Assembly: GCA_026120185.1 (NCBI GenBank)
Contig: JANUWF010003367.1
Span: forward strand, 3,387,228 to 3,451,227
Length of the DNA: 64,000 nucleotides
Origin: Voacanga thouarsii
Taxonomy: Eukaryota; Streptophyta; Magnoliopsida; Gentianales; Apocynaceae
Reading direction: 5' to 3'
The notes beneath the pieces were generated by a model that was given only the letters and a program-made list of their open reading frames with translations, made no database searches and was not told the origin of the DNA. Shown in pieces: positions 11,564 to 22,959 of the stretch. A program made the position numbers and the translations under genes. How positions within the stretch are numbered: position 1 is the stretch's first letter; each line of letters begins with the position of its first letter.

Positions 11564-14500
11564 TCATGCTGTAGTTTCCAGTGCTGCTTGAAATTGGGCA
11601 GGTACCCGTAGTAAGGGAGCTTGGATTTCACCTGGCTTACCAAGCTGACCGCAAGCCGCCATCTGATCATCACCTCTACTCCATCTCCAGAAAACAACAC
11701 ACCCTGCTTCAGCTAGAATATTGCGAAACTCAATCATCTTCTCCTTGCTGGTTGGTCTAAATAGGGATCCAGAATGTGGGTTGAAAGAAATGAGATTGAT
11801 CTTGCATGGGATGCCCTGAACAAGATCAATTAACCTCTTGGCATCTGCAACACTGTCCGCATAGACAAATATTGGGAATTACAAAATCGAAACAGCTTGT
11901 TTCGTCATCATACTGATGTAGTTAATAGAAAGCCCCATTTACTTTGAAGGTATGAATAAATAGAAGGGCCTAGGCAATCACTGTCTTTGACCAGGAAAAA
12001 AAAATGAAGTAGACGAGAAGAGAGCAAAACAAGAGATCAATCAGACACATACTATGATCAAAGAGTAACTACGCGATGAAAGTAAATTGCCCGCGGCTAA
12101 GCCCAGTATGCTCGACAATTAAGACAAATTAGGACATGCATAGGTCACATAGGAGCCAGAACAAACGTTGTCTACCTGTCATTAACTCCTGCAAGCATGA
12201 CATATTCAAATAATACTTTGTAGTTACGCTTCGAACCGAGTTCTTCTTGAAGGGTGTCAAGAAGCAAGCCCAAATTATACTTGCGATTAATTGGCATAAT
12301 CCAGTTTCTGACCTGGTATATTTTCATGAAAGCAGCATTAGAATCTTTAACATCTCTCTAGCTTTAAACCCAAAAACCAAGATTTGAGAGCACCTCATCA
12401 GTTGTAGCATTTAAGCTGACAGCTAAAGCACACTTGGATTCATGAAGGAATCTTTTTATTTGGGGCACAAGACCACTGGTTGAAATGGTAACCTTGCGAG
12501 GACTGAAGTGAAGTCCCTGCTCATCTACCATTATATCTGCAGCCTTTATGACATTTTCGAAGTTGTGAAGTGGTTCTCCCATTCCCTACGAACCCATTTA
12601 AGAACAAGAGGGTAATACATAAATAAGGCCATTTTTACTCAATAGGAAGGCAGCATGAGCTATCACATGCACTCAAAGCAAATTAGGCCCAAATTCAAGA
12701 TATAAAATACCGATCCTTGATTAACAGTGACCAAATGACTATTTTCTATCCAAAATGATCAACCACATGAAGGCATCTGATTTCTTCTTGTTCAATTAAT
12801 TACATGGAACAGACAGAATGAATTTGCAGAAAGATGCAGAACTGATAGAAATGTTTTTGGCATGAATCTCAAATATCATAAACCTACCATAAAAACCACA
12901 TTGGTAATGGGGCCAACTTCAGCTGACAGTAGTCGTCGAGCAAAGACAGCCTGCTCAACTATCTCAGCTGCAGATAAATTTCTCCTCAAACCCATCCTGC
13001 AAACTCAAGAACTATCCCTTGAGTTCTAGACATAGCTGAATTTGCAGATTAGGAAGCTGTAAGGCTCACAGAGCTTGCCTGCCAGTGTAGCAGAATTGGC
13101 AATTCATTGCGCATCCTACTTGACTAGAAACGCAAACAGTGTTCCTGCCCCTTTCGCAAGGTATCACAACAGTTTCTATAATCAGCCCATCTTCCAATGT
13201 GAATAAGATCTGTTAACTCCTGCGAGTTTTGATTAAATGAGCAAACTCCAAAGATCTTTTAACAATATTGTTTGAATAAAAAAATTACAGTAAAGATGCG
13301 AACAACTCCTAGGAAAACAGAGAAGATACAATTTGAATAGATTATCTACACCTTCTTAGTTCCATCAGACGCCATACGCGTGTCTTTCAAAGACAATGTC
13401 TGAAATTCAGCATGTTCACCTAACATTCTCTTGAGCTTTTTGTTCAAACCTGGTAAAATTAAAATATTAACAGCCTTACATCCAAACCTATCATTTGGGT
13501 AGCATGAAGCAAAAGAGGACATGCTTGGATCCCAATACAAACACTGAAAGTGTGGATAAATGCATTGACACTATTATAGTTTAAAAGATTAGTAGCACAA
13601 AATGAGTGAAAATGTACACAACCTTCTAGGTCCTCACAACAGTTTGCCCAGATATTATTTCCATAGAGGCGCTTCCATAGCATTAAAGCCTGAGCAGGCC
13701 TATATCCATGTGACTGAACCCATTTCTGTAGAAGTGGGAAAGGAAATGAGAAATGGAAAATAGTAGCAGATGGTCCTGACAAAATTCATAGTAAATCAGC
13801 ACAAAAAGTGAATACAAGGTCAGCCAATTGTATACATCTCACCTACTATCTCTTGGAAAGCAAAAGAAATGCAAGAGGAGCACCTCCACAAGTATGATTA
13901 GCAAGTATTCCAGAAATAATCAGTCACTACCTTCCTGTGCGACTTTCTTTTAGGATTTTTTTAATTTTAATTTTAATTTTTGTTCCTTTTTGTCTATTGC
14001 CAACAAACACAATTCAGTTCAAATATAACTATAGACAAGTCAATAGCAAAAACAAACAGACAAACTAAATTTCTGATGCTAACAAGCATTTACATGTCTC
14101 ATATGGCAGCTACATAACTGTTTTGTGATGATATAGAGAACCATTACACTTTGTTCTGGCATTAGAGAACCAGCAAGTCCCCATAGTTGATTAGGACTCT
14201 TTATCTCATATAAGTCCACGTTAAACAAAATTCACCAATAACTCAACAACTAGTGGTCAAATACTATTTCCCATATATCACAAGGAATGGAAATTCTCAT
14301 AATCTATACCATACTGATAACATCATAAACTTTCCTAGATCTTGATTTGTGTTACCAAATGTAAGGAACAGTGGCTATATCAGAGGCTGCCATCCTGGCA
14401 AATTAAGAGTACTTTATCTGCCAACCTATAGAAGTGTAAACCTTAAACTATCTTCAATGTCTTCCGTTTATAATCTCTTTGGTTTCCAACACCTCAAGAT

Positions 14501-15445
14501 ACTAAGAAATATATCATTTCTGCAGCCTTTGTTTACAGTCATTTCCATGTCCACCTAAATTGTTAAGCAGTATATATACAAAGTCATCAAAGACCTCTGT
14601 TTAAGCATGAATATAAACATCTCAATACTGCATCTACAGCTTTTCAAAAAAGATATCTGCTATACAAATCTTCCATTGACATTTTAACCTGCTCTCTTCC
14701 CTTCTTGGAAGTTTTCATGCACATTTCATATCAATTTTAAGTTACGTACTCAAGCTACTCCTACAGTTGAGAAACTTCAAATGCTTAAGACATTAAAGCT
14801 TAATAGAAAAGGCTGATATTTTTAAATAACACCAGATATTTGAAGTGAACTCTTCAAGAAAGATTCCATCTTAACAAAATAACTGACCCTAACCAATCTT
14901 AACTCCCTAGTAAAAGTCCAATACCTGACCTTTGAACAGAATAAAGAACTTTACAAAGCAAATTTAAGAATTGAGCACTAAAAAGACGGGAGACATGACA
15001 TACTTCGAGTTCAGAATATCTCATCCCTTTCAAAATCACCTTCGAGCCCTTCTTTGGAGTTTCAATTTTCTCATCGTCAAACCCTGCTAAATAAATTCCC
15101 ACACACAAGAAAAGAAAGACAACTTCATAATCCCAACAATAATGAGAATACGCAAAACTTACTGGGTTCAGCTATGTTTTTACACACTCTTAACCATGAC
15201 TAAATTCCAAGGCGCCCACCTGGAGTGAAGGAATCGTCAGTCTGAAGCTCCGATAGAAGAGGAGAGGAAGAGGACTGCAGGACCGTTGACAAAAATCGAC
15301 CATGGCCATAGGAAGGTAGAAGCAGCACTGGGCTTGTAAACTTTGGCGTGGAAGGGAAGGTGGAGGATTCAATACCGATACGGAACAAACAACGGCTGCG
15401 AGAAATTCCAATTCCCCTCAACCAGACACATCGCCCGATATCCAT
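11564..15445 (-). CDS. RlmN-type dual-specificity radical-SAM RNA methyltransferase, probably plastid-targeted
   Basis: Nine exons (minus): 15445-15220, 15083-15004, 13725-13623, 13449-13352, 13209-13079, 12996-12888, 12585-12394, 12312-12176, 11852-11564. The total is 1365 nt, 454 codons plus TGA, with no stop and all phases consistent. Bacterial RlmN methylates C2 of A2503 in 23S rRNA and A37 in some tRNAs. Exon 5 encodes [15 protein letters not shown]: the CxxxCxxC cluster binds the 4Fe-4S, and the earlier Cys corresponds to E. coli C118. Exon 7 begins GMGEPLHN. Exon 9 holds [12 protein letters not shown], whose Cys matches the second catalytic cysteine (E. coli C355). The first 60-75 residues are rich in Ser, Arg and hydrophobic residues with few acids, like a plastid or mitochondrial transit peptide. 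Exon 5 ends in a GC donor (GC-AG intron). The gene appears intact; targeting is inferred. Confidence 0.93.
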
Positions 15446-16439
15446 AGCTGCTCCCTTGAACTACGAGTGTGAGAAGAAGGTGTGATTTAAAAACAAAAAA
15501 AATTAACAAAAATAAAAAATAATTAATTTACTGTGATAACTCACTAAACGTCGGCGTTTGGAGTCCAACTGTTAGGATAATTGCTTTTGTTTTTTGGCTA
15601 GATAATGTTCCTTTCAAGACCTAGGGTTGGACTCCGAGCAAAATCAGACATAGCTAGGCTCTTCTCCAGCGTTATAATAATATAATCGTTAAAATTAAAA
15701 CATAATTCTTATTAAATTAGTTAATTATTAAAAAAAATAAGATATAATAATTGAATTACATCGTTAATATGACTATGAAATTATGAAATGATACGTTTTA
15801 ATATTATTAAAATATTAAAAAATTTAGTATTATTAATGTTAGAAAAGAATCGTTAATATGAATATGAGTTGATATATTTTAATATTATTAAAATATTTAA
15901 AAAAATAGTATTGTTAATGTAAAAAAGAACCAACAAAAACAGCCTAATTTAAAATTTTCCGTTAACTGACGAATCGGTTAGATGTAACGGAAGTATTGAC
16001 GCCGTTAAGTTCTTAAAGCTGTCAATTTTGACGGCGACTTCTTACCAATCCAAAATTAATAATATGTAAAGTTGAGGGATAAAGTGCTGTGGGTTTGACA
16101 ACTCAGCATAATTAGGTTAATAGCTAAATTGTTTGTTGACTTCTTAGTTGCTTTGTCAGAGAAGTATTTGTGAAGTATTTTGTAGTATTTCTTTAGATTT
16201 TTTCTTAGGTTTATTAACTAGGTATGGATCTTGATTTTAGAATTTTAGATTTAGTTTATAGGTTTTGTTTGATTCTTATTGTCTTTAGAGTAAATTTTTT
16301 ATAAGAATGAAATGAGTTATTTATAGGATCTTGAGTTTTTCGATTTTATTTCTTCAGAGTTAACGTTATATTTATAGTAGATGCTTCAAATTCCTTATAT
16401 TTTTAGAAATTCATCGCTTTGTTTGTTTTGTTGGTCTTC
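15446..16439. other. Upstream region of the RlmN-like gene
   Basis: AT-rich spacer holding the promoter and 5' UTR of the minus-strand gene plus the repeat listed at 15761-15928. No other gene was recognised. Confidence 0.5.
15761..15928. repeat. Imperfect tandem repeat, 2 copies of 80-90 bp
   Basis: Two units both start TCGTTAATATGA (15761 and 15850). Both contain TTTTAATATTATTAAAATAT and end in a GTTAATGT-AAAA stretch. They differ by small indels. Confidence 0.75.
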
Positions 16440-16906
16440 CGTTGTATTGGAGATATCGAATTGGAAGATGGACCATTCTTCGTTGAATTGGAAGATGGAC
16501 AATTTCAGCCATTGTCCCTGTCACTTCCGTTCCTCTGGCCTTTTGCTATTCCAAAAACCCAGCATTTCTTCCTCTTCTCTTTCCTCCTCTTCATTCCATC
16601 TGAGGGTTCAAGGGTTTCAGCCATTGTCGACACGGTCGTCTCGGATGCCACCACTAAGTTTAGTCTTGCTATTAGAGCTCTTGATATGGGGCTGATTATG
16701 GGTGGTTAAACTTTGAGAGACAACTTGAATTCGGCTGTTCAAAAGGCTTCCAACAACACTTCTTTGGCTCTCTCTAAGGCGTTGTCAGAGCTTCACGGTG
16801 GAGCTGTTGAAGCTACTGAAGATAAGACTTGCAAGATTGTTTCTGGAGATGTTGATATGGTGGAGGTGAGGACCATGAGGCTTCTGGATTGTTTCTGTTT
16901 CCGGTA
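16440..16906 (+). pseudogene. Unrecognised coding-like remnant
   Basis: One reading frame stays open from about 16440 to the TAA at 16707-16709 and continues after it to about 16906. It has balanced composition (…VVSDATTKFSLAIRALDMG, then SNNTSLALSKALSELHG). The single stop in the middle and codon-like composition suggest a decayed exon. A GTAATT at 16904 could be a donor. I do not recognise the family and assign no function. Confidence 0.3.
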
Positions 16907-17849
16907 ATTGTCATTAAATTTCTTATTATTTGCTGAAGTTTTATTATAGTCTTACCTTTGAGCAGAGGGTGCAAAAGTGCAATATAGTAGCCATATTTTG
17001 CATCATTGCACAAGGAGAGAGAGGTAACGGATGTTGAGAACACTCACCCTCCCCCTTCTTCCCGGGAATACAAACAAGTATATCCCAATTCTTATTTGTT
17101 CTACAAAATTCGCCGGATCTATTTGATATTAGTTACTATCGCAATATTAGGATTGCTATTATTTGCTACTGCAATTTAATCTGGGCAATCAAGCATCTTA
17201 ACTATAAAGGTTGAATGAAAGAAATCCATTTTTCAGAGATAATCAATGCTACAGCTTATTGTCTGTGTTAATTTGGCTATTTAATGGTGTTTTTCTTTTG
17301 ATTCTAGGGTGCTGGTGATATTAGTCCATACATTAAGGGAAGAGAAAACACAGTTTGGGGTGTCTCCCTGATGATTGGTTATTTGGGGTATGTATTCACC
17401 AAACACACGGTGTCCATCTACTATATTACTGTTTGGAAATTTCTTGACTAGGACATTTTTCCTACAATCCCAAATTTATGCAGGTTTGAAAGAGATTGAT
17501 TTTAATACCTGAGTTGGTAATGAGTATGCACAAGTAACTCTGGAGTGGGACCCTGTGTTTCTCCTTTTTAAGATAATTAGGTGTAATATACCTGAGGAAT
17601 TTCTCCTTTTTAAGATATATGCCAACTTCATGCATTATTGCTGGCAATGTGGTGGTTGTGTTGCACTAAAGAATGCAGAACATCATGATTTTGACGTTTC
17701 CTTCTGGTAATGCAATCTGCAGTCTTCTAGGTGCTTTGAAGCTCGAAGTTTGATGTACCATGGTAGATATGACTTCTTGGATTGCAATAATGATCTGAAG
17801 CAGAAAAATTTTCAATGGTTTTAAAGAATCCCATTTCAAGAGGATAGTT

Positions 17850-18269
17850 CAAGCTAACAACTCAAAGATAGATGGTTTCTAGGATGATGCAAATTGGTGG
17901 GAGAAGCTTTTAGATTCCCTGCAGAATGATTCTCTAGATATTGAAGAAGCTCAAATGGTTACTGAAGGTATTAACAAGAAACCTATGCAAAAGGCAAGTG
18001 CTTCAGATGACGCAACAAAGTTTATTGATGTGAAGAATATTCCTAGGGAAAGTGCTATACATCAAAATACAAAGGTTGAGGAGCTTGAAAATTCCAGAAT
18101 TATGGAGATCTTAGCCAAGATGGAAAAACGAAGACAGCGGTTTCAGCAGCCTATCGCTTTGAAAAATGTCTCAGAAAACCACTACAAGCCTTTTGCTGAT
18201 TCAAATGCTGAAACTCCTAAAGCTAAGGTGCAGAGACCATCAAGAAAGAGGAAATGGGATGGCAGTTGA
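17850..18269 (+). pseudogene. C-terminal fragment resembling plant Fip1-type polyadenylation factors
   Basis: The frame has a stop (TAG) near 17880 and is then open to the TGA at 18267-18269. It starts DDANWWEKLLDSLQNDS and ends with a basic segment, MEKRRQRFQQPI, then RPSRKRKWDGS. The closing pattern of a KRR-RF-PI motif, a linker and RPxRKRxW recalls the C-terminus of plant Fip1 motif proteins, which act in mRNA 3'-end processing. This is from memory and uncertain. No upstream exons of such a gene were found. It is best read as a gene fragment, possibly with transposon-borne neighbours. Confidence 0.35.
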
Positions 18270-19218
18270 AGGACTATATCATGTATTTGCATCAGTAGAT
18301 GGAGTTAAGTTCCAGATACCATCTTTTCTTCTACCTTGGAGGGTCAGGATTGCAGCAACAATAGCTAAAGTTTCAATATAACATGAGAACGGTTAAGTTA
18401 TATGATAAATAGAAGTCAGAATTCATTGATAACCAAAGGTATACAATGCATTCAACATAGCAAATATTTTGTAGCAATTGAAGAGTTCATTTGTTTTGCT
18501 ATTTGCTGTAATGTGCTTCTGCATATATAACCTATAGGCTTATACTAGATAAAGTATCCCTACATTTACCCTTTTACCAATGGCCATCTTCTTAATTCCA
18601 ATTATACCAGAGATTTCTGTTGCCCTTTTTAAGCGTGATCAGATGTTTACACAGATGGTATTTGTCTAAAGATGGTTTTTCTATTCCAAATAAGGAAAAG
18701 CTTCCATGGTTTCTTCATTCTTGGCATGCCATATTGGAATTGCCTGAATTTGAACTCCAAAGAAGAGGAGGTAGATAAAGGGAAAATGGTGGTTTGATCA
18801 TTGATCGGGTCATTATATTGCTCTCATTCCTGGTTTTTGTTTTGATCTTCTGGTCATTGGTTCCAAGTGAATGAAAGTATGGCCTACTACTTGGCATAAT
18901 TTGATATATTTCCTCTAGAATGTACCTCCAGAAGGATAAATATGCTATCTTTGCTTTCTATTGGGTTTGCAACTCTTCTTGATTTCATGAAATTTGTGAA
19001 ACATAAAGATAACGCTGCAATTGTGCTGGCCACTTTACTAATCAAAGCTGGCTAGAAATTTAGTGTTTACAGTTGGAAGCTTTTTCTGTCTTCTTTCAGA
19101 TTGAACTTTGATGTGCTATGTTGTGTGAATAAATCTCTTTGTTATGCAGAGATAAGGCCGGCACTTCATGTAGAAAACATATACCATCTACAGAAGCCTG
19201 GAAGCCATCAGTGATAAT
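18270..19218. other. Spacer without recognised gene
   Basis: T-rich, intron-like sequence. Nothing coding was recognised on either strand. Confidence 0.45.
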
Positions 19219-19695
19219 TCAATATTTGTTACAAGATTTCTGTAGTAGTCGAGCCGTGCGGAGTGAGCTACACTGACTTTTTGCCAAGTTCTGATAGATG
19301 ATGAATTGGCTTTGTTTGTTCTGCTCTGAGTAACAGCTGATATTACTATTGTTTTTTGCACCACTATCAAGCAGCTCAAAGTGAGTTTGAACCATCGTGG
19401 TTGGTATCAAACATGATGTTGAGGGAGTGGTGCAGTTTTGCATAAGAATTCCATTGTGTGACATAGGAGCATAGTTAGGACCAAAGAGAGTGTGGATTGT
19501 TTCAATGGAACGGCCACACTGGGCTTGAACATTGAACATTATGCTGTCTTCATTTATCTCTTGAACGGGGAAGTTATGAATGACCATAGTGCCATTTGAG
19601 GTGCAATTTAGCTAGATTTGGCAGCCTGATGAGAACCCAAAAGGGAAAGGAATTTGGCGGTGAGGACCCAATTCATCATCTATCAGAACTTAGCA
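19219..19695 (-). pseudogene. Ectodomain fragment of a WAKL14-like wall-associated receptor kinase
   Basis: Read on the minus strand, a frame from about 19695 gives RQIPFPFGFSSGCQI, a stop at the next codon, then NCTSNGTMVIHNF. The open frame 19587-19219 follows, with MVIHNFPVQEINEDSIMFNV, an IxTIHTLFGPNYAP segment and LIPTTMVQTHFELLD. These segments match the cysteine-rich extracellular domain of WAKL14/20-type kinases (family recalled). One expected cysteine is replaced by Ser in the LLDSGAK segment. No transmembrane or kinase part is present. The fragment is bracketed by a 21-bp direct repeat (19221 and 19700). Confidence 0.65.
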
Positions 19696-19720
19696 TCTTA
19701 ATATTTGTTACAAGATTTCT
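19221..19720. repeat. 21-bp direct repeats flanking the WAKL fragment
   Basis: AATATTTGTTACAAGATTTC plus T occurs at 19221-19241 and again at 19700-19720, a spacing of 479 bp. The pair encloses nearly exactly the receptor-kinase fragment. Confidence 0.85.
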
Positions 19721-20330
19721 ATTACACACATATTATAACCAAAAAAAAAAAAACTAAAAAAAATAAATAGTAAACTAATATAATTCAATATCTTGACAAT
19801 TCAATTTTAAAATAAATAAAAATTTACAATACATATTTTTGCAAACATTCATTTCACTAAAATAAAACATAATATTATCAATACTCCCGTGTAATGCACG
19901 GGCATCGATTTATATATATAAAAGTCTAAGATGAAACATATCATTACGACACGTGGAAGCAACATAAAGTTACACGTAGCTAAATGATTTTTTTAAAATA
20001 AAAATTATATATAAACTCATAATTAATTAAATTAATAAATAATATATATATGTATTTAATATTAATAAATTAAAATATGTGATTCTTTAAATATTATCTA
20101 AATCAATACATTGAAATGTATGATTCTTTAAATACTATATATATATATATATATATATATTTAATATTAATACATTAAAATACGTAATTCTTTGAATACT
20201 ATTTAAATTTATTTTAAAGTCTTAACTAATTAAATCATTAATTAAGTTAATTAATAATATATATTAATATTAATACATTAAATCTTAATAACATAATAAC
20301 TCGTGCAACGCACGGGACATAGGAGCGGCA
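19721..20330. mobile_element. Helitron-like non-autonomous remnants
   Basis: Two short GC hairpins stand out in AT-rich DNA: CCCGTG-taatg-CACGGG at 19886-19902 and CGTGC-aac-GCACG at 20302-20314. The first is followed by TATATATATAAAAGTCTAAG and a CACGTGG, a pattern I associate with plant Helitron 5' starts. Between the hairpins are repeated blocks built around ATTCTTTAAATA and long AT runs. Helitrons end in a small hairpin followed by CTRR. The CTRR end is not clear here and no Rep/helicase is present. This could equally be another AT-rich MITE family. Confidence 0.35.
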
Positions 20331-20916
20331 ACCCCTACATCTCTGAACGACCGAAGAAGTCAATTCTCTGAGCTGAAAGTAAAGCATCGAATTTAAAAAA
20401 AAAAGGTGCTGCTTTGATAACAAGTACACAGGGATTACATGACTTTGATAGGTGCCGAGAATAAGGTAACCACTTTCTATCAGATTAAGAAAGAGCTTCC
20501 AAGAAAGCATTCCTTGTTGCAGCTACAGTCATTCACATGACAATTTGATTCTTCTCTAAACTAACCCATGAACATATATATGAATATATGTTCATTTCTA
20601 TTTGTTCTTTTTTAATATCTTGATTATCTAATTCATTAGTAGAACTTATCTGAATATGAATGATTTGTTTTTTATTATTAAAATTATCTAATTTAATGAA
20701 TTTAGATAGAAATTATTTGAATATGAATCGTTTTCACCGGTGGGAGAGATTTATCGAACTGGGATGTCATTTCCATGTTTGATTCAATCTTCTGTCCTAA
20801 TGTAAATTGTGAAGAGCTCAATTGAAATTCCCGTATCGAGAGGCCGAGACCGAAGAGAATATAAAACAAAGGCTTGAGACATACCAATTCTGTGCTTGCT
20901 TGCGGAGACAACATAG

Positions 20917-21669
20917 ATGGATTCAATTGAGACTCCCCTATCAACTTCCCCATCTCATTCCAATTTCAGGCACATCATGATTGTTCTTCTCTTTCCTTCA
21001 ATTTTCGTTCATTTATGTTGCCAAATACGGATTAGTAATGGTTTCCTATATGTTTTGCAACCAACAATGCCACTTCTATGTCGCCATCGATAGACTCCAG
21101 TTCAAGATAGTTTCTTACTAATTTTTTTTTATTGATTGAATAATTGAGAAGTTCCGCTTTTTATTTTTTCAATAGTATGAATGATAATATTTGAAGCACA
21201 GGAAACATTGGTGGATCTCTTGAGCATGACTGGACAGCGTCCATCTCTTCGTATGGTTGTGTGCTCTCACGAGCTCGATGATGTCTACTCTGCTGTTGGC
21301 AACCTCTCTTACATTAATATTGCAACTGTGGTATTTTTTTTGTGGTTTCTATTGGAAATCTCCACTAATCCGGTCTGTTTTTAATAGCTGTTGTGCTCTT
21401 TGTGGTTTGGTAATTTATGAATTTTGTTGTTGAGCTGGTGGCGCAGTCTATAGATTTAGCGGAAGCTGAATGCGGTCAGATCTTTCAAAGATTTTGGCGG
21501 ATGACAATGAGGTGGAATAGACATACTGCCGAGAGTGAAGAGAAGGAAGACAAAGGGGAGGGGAAGTCTCATATGTAATTGTAATAGATGCTTGCCTACC
21601 CCTTCTTAGCATAGGGGAGATCCCTATTAGTGAACGCTTTTTGATTAATTACAAGCTACAATCAAAGAA
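20917..21669 (+). pseudogene. Degenerate copy of a plant DEAD-box/eIF4A-related helicase-like protein
   Basis: Possible exons are: ATG 20917 (MDSIETPLSTSPSHS); about 21060-21109 with CHFYVAIDRLQFK; 21202-21330 with ETLVDLLSMTGQRPSL and MVVCSHELDDVYSAV; 21447 onward with DLAEAECGQIFQRFW and a Glu/Lys-rich stretch. A frame change near 21570 follows KSHM, after which VIVIDACLPLLS and RFLINYKL are read in another frame up to a donor-like GTACC at 21670. The segments resemble a small plant family annotated as helicase/eIF4A-related, recalled by motif only. The ATPase Walker motifs are absent. The frameshift, the missing 3' exons and the adjacent 55-bp tandem duplication argue for a dead copy. Confidence 0.45.
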
Positions 21670-21754
21670 GGTACCTTTTAAAATCTCATATAAATCTTTA
21701 GAATTACGAGCTACCATCAACAGAGGTACCTTTTAGAATTTCATCTAAATCTTC
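21647..21754. repeat. Tandem duplication, period 55 bp
   Basis: AATTACAAGCTACAATCAAA...GGTACCTTTTA at 21647 is repeated with changes from 21702 (AATTACGAGCTACCATCAAC...GGTACCTTTTAG). It covers the last helicase-like exon and its donor. Confidence 0.75.
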
Positions 21755-21893
21755 TTCCCCTATATATTGTATCCCACTTCAAAATTGTCCAGTTTTTTCC
21801 TTCCAATTATTTCTTTTTTCTGTTTACACTTGGGCTTATCTGAAATTTCCAGAGAGCAATGGAAGGGCTCTGTGCTACGGTCTTTACAAATCA

Positions 21894-22151
21894 CTATTTT
21901 GACATAGCCGATTCTTTGATGCTTTTTGGCAAAAGAAGGAAAATTGCCTCGCCCCCAATCCATGATTCAATCCTGTACCAACCACAACCTACTAATGCTC
22001 TAAGAAGAGTTGGCATATGAGCACCACAAATACCAAACCAAGAATGAGCCAAGACCAAAAAAGATATACTGTAACGGGTGGCCATTTTCAACCCAGAGAA
22101 AGTCCTCTGCTCGGCAGTTGTGGATTTGAGGTCATCATGATATTGTTTCTG
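21894..22151 (-). pseudogene. PLUTO: Fragment of a plastidic nucleobase transporter (PLUTO/NCS1 family)
   Basis: On the minus strand, from about 22151, the frame reads [17 protein letters not shown] and then jumps to [40 protein letters not shown] and [16 protein letters not shown] before a TAG at 21894. These are conserved segments of plant NCS1 purine/uracil transporters. The piece between TFSG and the RYSI block, about one or two transmembrane helices in the family, is missing. The fragment stops after the third conserved block. It is therefore an internally deleted, truncated copy. The Copia-2 insertion starts 7 bp upstream, at 22159. Confidence 0.7.
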
Positions 22152-22158
22152 TTAATAC

Positions 22159-22807
22159 TGTTGGGAAATAAACCGAAAGAGCGCAAAATACCAGGCTCCA
22201 TCCAAGTCACAATTATATCCAAGATAAAAAACTATTTCCCATGTGCCAATAAAAAATAGGAATTAACCAAAGATACCACCTAAGTAACGCCAACAGGTAA
22301 AAGAAAGCATCAAAGTAAAAATACGAGACACCAAGATTTTTAACGTGGAAAACCCAACATGGAAAAAATCACGGGACCTAGTCCAGTAAAACTTCCACTA
22401 TCAACAATAATGGGCAATACAAAGTCTTCTCTAGATAACACTATAGGCACACCAATAATATATCAATATCTTCTTCCAAAGCTACAACTAAACAAGAATT
22501 GAGTTTGGAAGGATGTTACCAAAATCGAAATCTAAACCATTAGATTTGTAGTTCTTGTTGAGAGGATCACGTAGAACCAAATTTCGTCTCAATCGGACTC
22601 CGAATGACCATCCAATTGAGGATCAAAGCTTGAAGAAACTCTTGCAATTTTCTTCCTTGCTGTCCGCCTCTCTCTCAATGAAATTACCCCCGAAAATCGC
22701 CGTCATCTATGCTTGTTGATTTTTGTTAGGTTATTACTTTGTTTGTGGGCTTTTATTTGTTTTGTTTTATTTGTCCACCAAATGGGCTGGACATATTAAG
22801 CCCAACA
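22159..22807 (-). repeat. 3' LTR of Copia-2
   Basis: 649 bp with TG...CA ends and a terminal inverted TGTTGGG/CCCAACA. The partner is at 26843-27488. Confidence 0.95.
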
Positions 22808-22959
22808 ATCTCCCCCTCCAGCTCATTTGGGAAATACAACCAAACCTGCTTCTTATCTGCAAAATAAGAATTTCTCCCTAGGCAACACTTTAGTTAGCAT
22901 ATCTGTGCGCACCTTCTCAAGCATTAGTAGCTTGGAATCCAAAACTTCTCTAATCCAAT

